Shown here: piece by piece, positions 58,145 through 64,000 of the stretch | How positions within the stretch are numbered: position 1 is the first letter of the stretch | Layout of the letters: every line of letters starts with the position of its first letter | Source of the DNA: Polynucleobacter sp. HIN5 | GTDB lineage: Bacteria > Pseudomonadota > Gammaproteobacteria > Burkholderiales > Burkholderiaceae | Direction: 5' to 3' | NCBI RefSeq assembly: GCF_030297555.1 | Contig: NZ_AP028136.1 | Coordinates: 186,001 to 250,000 of the forward strand | DNA length: 64,000 nt | Position numbers and translations under genes: made by a program | The notes under the pieces: model-generated | Database searches by the model: none | The model's input: only the letters and a program-made list of their open reading frames with translations | Told to the model about the DNA's origin: nothing

Positions 58145-58887
58145 TACTGATATCTCGTTGGATCGGCTACCCCAGCCTCTTTAAATCCCGCTTTACGAAG
58201 TTGACAAGATTCACAGACGCCGCAGGCTTGGCCTTCTTGATTGGCTTGATAGCACGACACCGTTTGGCTGTAATTAATGCCCAGGGATTGGCCCAGTTGA
58301 ATGATCTGTGCCTTACTCATGGAAATGATAGGCGCGTGGATCCGGAATCGATGCTGCTCATCAATAGACTCGACCCCAGCTTTTGTAGCTAAGTTCGCCA
58401 TGGTTTCAAAGGACTTCACATACTCAGGCCGACAATCTGGATACCCCGAGTAATCCACTGCATTAGCACCATAGAACACATCAATACTTCCCAGAGACTC
58501 GGCCCAGGCTAGGGCCATCGAGAGCATGATGGTGTTGCGAGCGGGTACATAGGTAATCGGGATGTCTGTTGTCTTTGGATCGCCCTCGGTTGGAACACGC
58601 AGCATCTCGTCAGTGAGGGCGGACCCACCAAAGCGGGCAAGATCCAGGTGAATGACCTCATGGCGCTCAACACCAAATGATTGCCCAATCTTTTTTGCAG
58701 CATCCAACTCTGACGAGTGCTTTTGGCCGTAATGAACTGAGAGGGCATAACAGCGATAGCCTAGTTGTTTGGCAAGCGCCAGAATGGTCGTAGAGTCCAA
58801 GCCACCGGAGAATAGAATGACCGCAGAACTATTGGGTGTGCGTGCCTGTGATTGAGTAAACGAATGCTTAAAAGCAGAAAAGTCCAA
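58141..58887 (-). CDS. queC: 7-cyano-7-deazaguanine synthase
   Basis: Makes preQ0 for queuosine synthesis. The PP-loop [20 protein letters not shown] lies at about 24-43, some 20 residues further in than usual, because the only start in frame is TTG at 58887. Other motifs: [10 protein letters not shown] (about 48), VPARNTIM (about 114), and the zinc cysteines near the C-terminus in [21 protein letters not shown] (Cys x4). It precedes cpoB in reverse order: queC starts 21 bases after the cpoB stop, so it may end the tol-pal transcript. Confidence 0.94.
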   Translation of the reverse strand: MDFSAFKHSFTQSQARTPNSSAVILFSGGLDSTTILALAKQLGYRCYALSVHYGQKHSSELDAAKKIGQSFGVERHEVIHLDLARFGGSALTDEMLRVPTEGDPKTTDIPITYVPARNTIMLSMALAWAESLGSIDVFYGANAVDYSGYPDCRPEYVKSFETMANLATKAGVESIDEQHRFRIHAPIISMSKAQIIQLGQSLGINYSQTVSCYQANQEGQACGVCESCQLRKAGFKEAGVADPTRYQY

Positions 58888-58908
58888 AATTAGAAACCCA
58901 GGATCTAC

Positions 58909-59628
58909 TTACTTGATGTTGGTAACAATCGGCTTTGCTTCTTTGGCAGCCTCAGAGTCGGGATATTTGGTGATGAGGTCGCTCAGAACCTTTTTGGCCA
59001 CTGCTTTCTTACCCGACTCAAGATTGGCATTGCCAAGGGTTAACATCGCCGCAGGCACTCGCTGATGGCCTGGGAACCTAGTAATCAGAGTTTGTAATTG
59101 ATTGATGGAGCCGTTGTAATCTTTAAGAGCGTATTTAGTATTGCCGGACCAAAAGAGTGCAAGGGGCAAATAAGGGCTAGATGGGTATTTCCGGATAAAG
59201 GTATTGAGATCGGTATCGGCTTTTTTGAGCTGATTGTTCTGAAACGCATTGAGCGCCTCTTCATATGCAGACCGCTCACCGGGTTGAACCACACCAGTCA
59301 CACCTTCCACCTCCACGGTTTGGGGTTCAAACCGAGTCAGTCGATTATCTAGATCTTGATAGTAGGTTTTTTGATTATTAGTGAGATCATCCGTTTGCTT
59401 TTGTAGAGTCTCGACTTGGCCGCGTAGTTGGGCGTTTTCTGTACGGAGTTTCTCGATCTGATTTTGTAGGTCCAAAATAGCGCCTTGCGAGGCCTGAACC
59501 GACTTGCGCATTTCTAGAATGGCTTTGCGAGCCTCGTCATCTGAGAAGATCGCCCAAGCATTACTTGAAAGGAATGCTCCTGCTGTAATCGTAAGAGCGG
59601 TACGAGTAAATTTGGAGATAACGGTCAA
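58909..59628 (-). CDS. cpoB: cell division coordinator CpoB (YbgF)
   Basis: Periplasmic partner of TolA that links outer-membrane constriction to PBP1B. The 239 residues show a signal peptide (about 1-26), a coiled coil (about 40-100, QNQIEKLRTENAQLRGQV), and three TPR repeats in the C-terminal half (YEEALNAFQNNQLKKADTDL; YNGSINQLQTLITRFP; GKKAVAKKVLSDLITKYP). Last of tolQRAB-pal-cpoB. Confidence 0.94.
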   Translation of the reverse strand: MTVISKFTRTALTITAGAFLSSNAWAIFSDDEARKAILEMRKSVQASQGAILDLQNQIEKLRTENAQLRGQVETLQKQTDDLTNNQKTYYQDLDNRLTRFEPQTVEVEGVTGVVQPGERSAYEEALNAFQNNQLKKADTDLNTFIRKYPSSPYLPLALFWSGNTKYALKDYNGSINQLQTLITRFPGHQRVPAAMLTLGNANLESGKKAVAKKVLSDLITKYPDSEAAKEAKPIVTNIK

Positions 59629-59639
59629 GCGATTTGCTC

Positions 59640-60149
59640 TTATTTGGTGATGTAAATGATGTCAGCACGACGGTTCTCAGCCCATGCAGCTTCAGTATTA
59701 CCTTCTGCTTTGGGTTTTTCTTTTCCAAGACTCACGGCTTCCATTTGATTATCGGGTACGCCCAGTGCGGCGAGGGCTTTACGAACCGCATCCGAGCGAC
59801 GCTGACCAAGGGCAAGGTTGTATTCGGCGGTACCACGATCATCGGTATTGCCCTGAATCATGATCTTTTGTTGGGGGTTTTGCTTTAAGAAAGCAGCACC
59901 AGCTTGCAGCATATTTTGATATTGGGGCTTGATGGTGTATTCATCAAAGTCAAAATAGATGCTGCGCTGAAAGAGGGGACTCTTTGGATCATTCCAGGGT
60001 TGAGAAGCAATATTGCTACCTTTAGCCTCATCGGTTTTCATGGTGCTAAGGTCATCTAATTTAACGCCCGATGAGCATGCACTGAGTAGGCCGATGCCTC
60101 CCAAAATGCTGGTCAGTACAAAGCGACGCTGGGGTGATGTGGTTTTCAT
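59640..60149 (-). CDS. pal: peptidoglycan-associated lipoprotein Pal
   Basis: Outer-membrane lipoprotein that binds peptidoglycan. I chose the start at 60149 (169 residues) because GAGGGAGA precedes it; a longer frame to 60233 would break the signal peptide. Lipobox LLSAC (Cys about 25), then the OmpA-like domain with IYFDFDEYTIKPQY (about 62-75) and IMIQGNTDDRGTAEYNLALGQRRSDAVR, where the Asp and Arg that bind diaminopimelate lie. Confidence 0.96.
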   Translation of the reverse strand: MKTTSPQRRFVLTSILGGIGLLSACSSGVKLDDLSTMKTDEAKGSNIASQPWNDPKSPLFQRSIYFDFDEYTIKPQYQNMLQAGAAFLKQNPQQKIMIQGNTDDRGTAEYNLALGQRRSDAVRKALAALGVPDNQMEAVSLGKEKPKAEGNTEAAWAENRRADIIYITK

Positions 60150-60153
60150 GCGC

Positions 60154-60161
60154 TCTCCCTC
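60154..60161 (-). promoter_or_regulatory. ribosome binding site that fixes the pal start
   Basis: GAGGGAGA on the minus strand, four bases before the ATG at 60149. It supports the shorter Pal protein with a normal lipoprotein signal. Confidence 0.75.
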
Positions 60162-60242
60162 GTATAAATTGATGGTGTTTTTAAACCGATGGACTGCAAA
60201 CTGATTAGTATTATGCCTTGAATTATGGATCACTAAAGCGGA

Positions 60243-61547
60243 TTAGCGATCCATAAATGGACCCCAGGATGGTTGACGTACATCGGATCCTGGAACACTC
60301 AAAATTTGTTTGACATAGCCATCCACAGAAACTGCCGCTAATACTTTTTTACCCCCGACTTGGGTTGAGTACAAAATGTAGCGACCATTTGCGGCAAAGC
60401 TTGGGGATTCATCAAAGCTGGTATCGGTCATGGGTGTGCTATCACCCGTGAGGAGATTCATTAAAAAGAGCTTAAAGCCGCCGCCCGCGCCGCCGATGTA
60501 AGCTAAGTACTTACCATCGGGCGAGATGCGTGCTGAGGTTGCATAGGGTTGCTTAAAGCTAATTCGTTTGGCTGGTTCGCCGCGCTCACCATCGGCACTC
60601 ATCCGATAAATTTGTGGATTGCCGCCACGATCGCTCGTGAAATAAATGAACTTACCGTCTGGAGAAAACTGCGGTTCGGTATCAATCGTATTGCCTTGAG
60701 TGAGGCGTCGCAGATTACTACCATCGGCATTGACTCGATAGATTTGCGTATTACCATCTTTAGAAAGCGAGATCGCTAAGCTCTTACCGTCAGGCGCCCA
60801 GGATGGGGCGCTGTTATTACCTCGCTCATTGGAAAGAACAATACGACGCCCGCTCGCCAGCTCGTGGACATAAACGATGGGCTTACGATCCTCAAAGGAT
60901 ACATAAGCAATCTTTTGACCATCGGGTGACCACGAAACTGAAATAATGGGCTCACTACTATTGAGCGCGTTGCGCATATTCTGACCATCGGCGTCCGAGA
61001 TGACTAAGCGATAGCGCTTACCCTCTTTCATGACATATGACAGACGGGTGGAGAATACGCCGCGTTCACCCAAAAGTTTGAAGATGATGTCATCTGAAAT
61101 CTTGTGGGCCGCAAGGCGCAAGTTATCCTCGCTTGCTGACACGATCAAACCATTGAGGCTCTCACCCTTTCGAATATCGTATAAGCGGTAACGAACCTCA
61201 TACTGGCCAGGAGATTTTTGGGTGACTGAGCCAACGGCTAGGGCATCGGCTCCGCGCGCCGCCCACGTTTTGAAGTTGGGAATCACTTGATCGTCCTCAA
61301 CACCGTTACCAAGCTCAATATTTCGGAAGTAACCACTGCGTGTGAGGTTTTGGCGAATCACATCAGAAATCTTGACCGGTAATTTGTCCTCATCTTTAAA
61401 TCGGGAAACCGCAATTGGATAGAGGGTTTGACCAACACCCTTGATCTCGATGTTCATTTGAGCGTTCACGGGGGCAGTGAATAGTCCCATGAAAATAGTT
61501 AGTATTAGCAGGGAGGCAATACGAATGCGCTCATATGTCATGGACAT
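60243..61547 (-). CDS. tolB: Tol-Pal system protein TolB
   Basis: Periplasmic beta-propeller that binds Pal. Start chosen at 61547 (434 residues, MSMTYERIRI); 61541 is equally possible and a TTG at 61565 less so. A signal peptide ends at VNAQ (about 30); then the N-terminal domain and a propeller of repeated SPDG blades (WSPDGQKIAY, WAPDGKSLAI, FSPDGKFIYF, ISPDGKYLAY). All typical. Confidence 0.96.
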   Translation of the reverse strand: MSMTYERIRIASLLILTIFMGLFTAPVNAQMNIEIKGVGQTLYPIAVSRFKDEDKLPVKISDVIRQNLTRSGYFRNIELGNGVEDDQVIPNFKTWAARGADALAVGSVTQKSPGQYEVRYRLYDIRKGESLNGLIVSASEDNLRLAAHKISDDIIFKLLGERGVFSTRLSYVMKEGKRYRLVISDADGQNMRNALNSSEPIISVSWSPDGQKIAYVSFEDRKPIVYVHELASGRRIVLSNERGNNSAPSWAPDGKSLAISLSKDGNTQIYRVNADGSNLRRLTQGNTIDTEPQFSPDGKFIYFTSDRGGNPQIYRMSADGERGEPAKRISFKQPYATSARISPDGKYLAYIGGAGGGFKLFLMNLLTGDSTPMTDTSFDESPSFAANGRYILYSTQVGGKKVLAAVSVDGYVKQILSVPGSDVRQPSWGPFMDR

Positions 61548-61576
61548 TATTCTAGCCGCTTGCAATGGCCTAGAAG

Positions 61577-62353
61577 TTAATCCTTGGGCTTAAAGGTCAA
61601 CTTGATCTGACGCATGGGGATTTTGCCGTTTTCGTCCCGCGGCAGGCTCTCGGCGCGATCAATTGCAATTAGGACCGCACGATCCCAGGCTGGATCCGTG
61701 CTGGGCGAGGTCACGGCCCGTTTCAAAATCATGCCATCGGGAGCGAGATCAACTATCACCACCACCGTTGGATTACCACTGGTGGACTCCGTATTAAAGA
61801 CGATGAGGGGCTTAATCTTCTTACGGACCCGATCGGCGTAGCCGGGCGGGGCATTACCACCTGCGCCCACGCCATCGCCCACTTTGCCACTGCTACCGCC
61901 CTCGGCACCTGCAGCTGCTTTTAAACGGGCTAATTGATCCAGGCGTGCTTTCTCTGCCGCGGCAGCTGCTTTTCTAGCGGCTGCGTCTTCTTTGGGATCC
62001 ACTTTTTTCTCAGGTGGCTTGGTTTCTGCTTTCTTCTCCGGCTTGGGCTCGGGTTTTCTGACCACCTCTTTGGGTGGCTCGGGGGGTGGTTTAGTTTTTT
62101 TAATGACGATCTCAGCGGCTTCGGGCTTGATATCCATTTTCGGGGCGGGTGTCACACTTGGAGGTGGAACACTCGCCTCCCAGAGCTCGACCTCAACGCC
62201 AGCTGGGCTAGAACTCGTTTTCCAATGAATCCCCAAAGTCAGCAGCGCAATGAGAAAAAGATGGGCCCCTAAGGAGAGTGCAAATGCTTTGGTAGTGCCT
62301 GGTTCACGATCCGCATGAAACTGCCAGGAGGCGTTAAGGGTCACGCTACTCAT
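61577..62353 (-). CDS. tolA: Tol-Pal system protein TolA
   Basis: Membrane protein that spans the periplasm, energised by TolQR. The 258 residues have one N-terminal membrane helix (about 25-43), a Pro/Lys/Glu-rich middle (about 70-140) and a C-terminal TonB-like domain (about 170-258) with NPTVVVIVDLAPDGMILKRAV. The middle is shorter than in E. coli TolA (421), as is common in betaproteobacteria. It starts 12 bases after tolR. Confidence 0.92.
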   Translation of the reverse strand: MSSVTLNASWQFHADREPGTTKAFALSLGAHLFLIALLTLGIHWKTSSSPAGVEVELWEASVPPPSVTPAPKMDIKPEAAEIVIKKTKPPPEPPKEVVRKPEPKPEKKAETKPPEKKVDPKEDAAARKAAAAAEKARLDQLARLKAAAGAEGGSSGKVGDGVGAGGNAPPGYADRVRKKIKPLIVFNTESTSGNPTVVVIVDLAPDGMILKRAVTSPSTDPAWDRAVLIAIDRAESLPRDENGKIPMRQIKLTFKPKD

Positions 62354-62365
62354 ATTGACTCATCA

Positions 62366-62788
62366 TTACTGACTGCGAACGGCTAATCCCACGCGTTTGA
62401 CGCCGTTTTCTTTTAGGCGTGACATCACATCCATCACCACTTCGTATTTAATGGACTTGTCGGCTGCTAGTACCACCGGTTGCTCAGCAGACTTTTCAGC
62501 TTGAGAGCGCGCAAAGGCACCAAGTTCTAATTTAGAAATAGTTTGTGCGCTCTCGCCCTCTTTACGAATCGTAATGGCTTCATCAGCACCAATCGTAATA
62601 AAGACCGGGGGTAGGGCTTGCACCTTGGCGCCACCGACGGTTGGAAGATTGACCACTCCGGGGTTAACGAGCGGTGCGGTCACCATAAAGATGACCAAGA
62701 GCACCAACATCACATCGATGTAGGGCACTACATTGATGTCCGCAATCGCTTTCCGACGAGAGGAGCGAAAGGATGAACGGCTCGCCAT
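62366..62788 (-). CDS. tolR: Tol-Pal system protein TolR
   Basis: Proton-channel subunit with one membrane helix. The 140 residues contain the channel Asp in YIDVMLVLLVIFMVTAPLV (Asp about 25) and a periplasmic domain with ADKSIKYEVVMDVMSRL. Starts five bases after tolQ. Confidence 0.95.
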   Translation of the reverse strand: MASRSSFRSSRRKAIADINVVPYIDVMLVLLVIFMVTAPLVNPGVVNLPTVGGAKVQALPPVFITIGADEAITIRKEGESAQTISKLELGAFARSQAEKSAEQPVVLAADKSIKYEVVMDVMSRLKENGVKRVGLAVRSQ

Positions 62789-62793
62789 GGGGT

Positions 62794-63468
62794 TTAGAGG
62801 CGAGCGCCTTGGCGTTGCAAAATATTCGTGAACTCTTCGATAAAGGATTCAAAATGAATCGAGAGGCGATCAATATCGGTGGAGTAACGGTTATACGCCA
62901 CGACGGCGGGGATGGCTGCAAATAAACCAATTGCAGTGGCTACCAGCGCTTCTGCAATGCCTGGGGCAACAGAGGCGAGAGTGGCTTGTTGCACATTGGC
63001 CAAGCCTCGAAAGGCGTGCATGATGCCCCAAACTGTTCCAAAGAGTCCAATATAGGGTGACACCGAGCCAACGGATGCTAAGAAGGGTAGATTGGCCTCT
63101 AAGCGATCCATCTCACGTTGATAGGCGGCTTTCATCGCGCGCCGTGCCGCATCGATTTCTTTGGCTTTTAAAAACTCTTGCATCCCGGCAGCGAAGATGC
63201 GCTCTAAAACCGCTGCATTGGCTTGACTGCCGGCACTATTCATTTTGCGCTGGGCAGCCTCAAATAAGGTTTGTAAGTCACCGCCCGCCCAAAAATCGCG
63301 CTCAAAGCGCTCCGTCTCACGCCGCGCTGCGCGTAAGTTTGAGCCCTTACGAAAAATGATGGTCCACGAGGCTACAGAGAGGCTCAAGAGCAACACCATG
63401 ACCGCTTGGACCAAGATGCTGGCATTGAGAACCAGGGTCAGAATAGAAAGGTCTTCAGTAGGGTTCAT
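62794..63468 (-). CDS. tolQ: Tol-Pal system protein TolQ
   Basis: Proton-channel subunit with three membrane helices. The 224 residues show the conserved blocks LASVGSVSPYIGLFGTVWGI (about 128-147) and ASVAPGIAEALVATAIGLFAAIPAVVAYN (about 163 onward). First gene of the tol cluster: no ybgC thioesterase precedes it. Divergent from glyA with a 104-base gap. Confidence 0.95.
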   Translation of the reverse strand: MNPTEDLSILTLVLNASILVQAVMVLLLSLSVASWTIIFRKGSNLRAARRETERFERDFWAGGDLQTLFEAAQRKMNSAGSQANAAVLERIFAAGMQEFLKAKEIDAARRAMKAAYQREMDRLEANLPFLASVGSVSPYIGLFGTVWGIMHAFRGLANVQQATLASVAPGIAEALVATAIGLFAAIPAVVAYNRYSTDIDRLSIHFESFIEEFTNILQRQGARL

Positions 63469-63572
63469 AAGGACTTTGTATTATGGAGGGTAATTTTAGC
63501 CAATCCTTAACGGATTGCCGCAGTTTAATTGTCGTATTTTGGTATCGATTTGTGATTAATTAGGAAGCCACC

Positions 63573-64000
63573 ATGTTTGATCGTCAGCACACTTTAGCGC
63601 ACATTGACCCTGAGTTATGGACTAGCATCCAAAACGAGAACCGTCGTCAAGAGGAGCATATTGAGCTCATCGCCTCTGAAAACTATACTTCGCCCGCAGT
63701 GATGGCCGCTCAGGGCTCGCAGTTAACTAACAAATATGCCGAGGGTTATCCCGGCAAGCGCTATTACGGCGGCTGTGAATTTGTCGATGTGGCTGAGCAA
63801 TTGGCGATCGATCGGGTCAAGAAATTGTTTGGAGCCGACGCCGCCAATGTGCAACCCCATTGCGGAGCATCGGCTAATCAAGCGGTTTTCTTAGCCTTTT
63901 TAAAGCCTGGCGATACCTTTATGGGCATGAGCCTTGCTGAGGGCGGACATTTATCGCATGGTATGGCCCTTAATATGAGCGGTAAATGGTTTAACGCGAT
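63573..64000 (+). CDS. glyA: serine hydroxymethyltransferase, N-terminal part (3' end outside window)
   Basis: Interconverts serine and glycine and supplies one-carbon units on folate. The first 142 codons are visible, open to the right edge. They contain [14 protein letters not shown] (about 31-44), [20 protein letters not shown] (about 48-67) and [13 protein letters not shown] (about 91-103), which are clear SHMT signatures. GGAAGCC gives a ribosome site before the ATG. glyA is commonly followed by nrdR, the regulator expected to act at 4.04 kb; this lies outside the window. Confidence 0.97.
   Translation, partial: MFDRQHTLAHIDPELWTSIQNENRRQEEHIELIASENYTSPAVMAAQGSQLTNKYAEGYPGKRYYGGCEFVDVAEQLAIDRVKKLFGADAANVQPHCGASANQAVFLAFLKPGDTFMGMSLAEGGHLSHGMALNMSGKWFNA

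Overview
The window is an almost gene-saturated, housekeeping stretch of a betaproteobacterial chromosome of moderate GC. Protein types and gene neighbourhoods (ffh beside ypjD, accB-accC-prmA, fur opposite bamE, rnb-tonB-aroE-mtgA, tolQRAB-pal-cpoB beside glyA, an H1-like AAKKP-repeat protein) point to Burkholderiaceae. The compact spacing and non-GC-rich base composition suggest Polynucleobacter or a close relative; that placement is inference. I see no phage, insertion sequence, CRISPR array, tRNA or rRNA.

Layout. 1-3.9 kb: 3' end of proS, convergent ffh, and divergent ypjD plus an ampD with an extra membrane/zinc-type N-terminus. 4.0-8.5 kb: class Ia ribonucleotide reductase nrdAB behind a pair of NrdR-like boxes. 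8.65-9.1 kb: H1-like protein with a strong terminator. 9.1-14.7 kb (minus): PfkB kinase, a PrmA-DUF3426 fusion, accC, accB, aroQ and a TlpA-like thioredoxin. 14.7-21.3 kb (plus): mpl, a FabG-like SDR, RNB nuclease, TonB-like protein, aroE and mtgA, mostly with overlapping stops and starts. 21.4-29.8 kb: pyrF, corA, pncC-pgpA-thiL, maeB, an orphan barstar behind a perfect FNR-type box, rsmE and fur.

29.9-40.3 kb (plus): bamE, dapB, leuS, lptE, holA, proA, hemJ, an RlmL-like methyltransferase, a 56-residue rubredoxin and hemL. 40.3-52 kb: apaH-phr (minus), a YdcF-like protein, algH-ruvX, a TolC-type channel (minus), uppP, DUF2721, a UDP-glucuronate decarboxylase, trmB, gabD (minus), then a 518-base AT-rich gap with a near-consensus promoter before a lytic transglycosylase. 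52-58.9 kb: riboflavin genes in two divergent arms (ribBX-ribH-nusB minus; ribD-ribE plus) separated by a four-gene minor-pilin cluster, then queC. 58.9-63.5 kb (minus): complete Tol-Pal operon; glyA runs off the right edge.

The genes serve translation, nucleotide, tetrapyrrole, amino-acid, riboflavin and peptidoglycan synthesis and outer-membrane assembly. The most interesting points are structural: two in-frame fusions (PP0621-like domain with AmpD; PrmA with DUF3426), minor pilins that begin at the mature position without a leader, a set of genes whose -10 hexamer sits 5-6 bases before the start codon and which lack a Shine-Dalgarno (candidate leaderless mRNAs), and five convergent gene pairs that share a TTAR stop tetranucleotide. 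I did not find an evidently new multi-gene system such as a defence island or a biosynthetic cluster.
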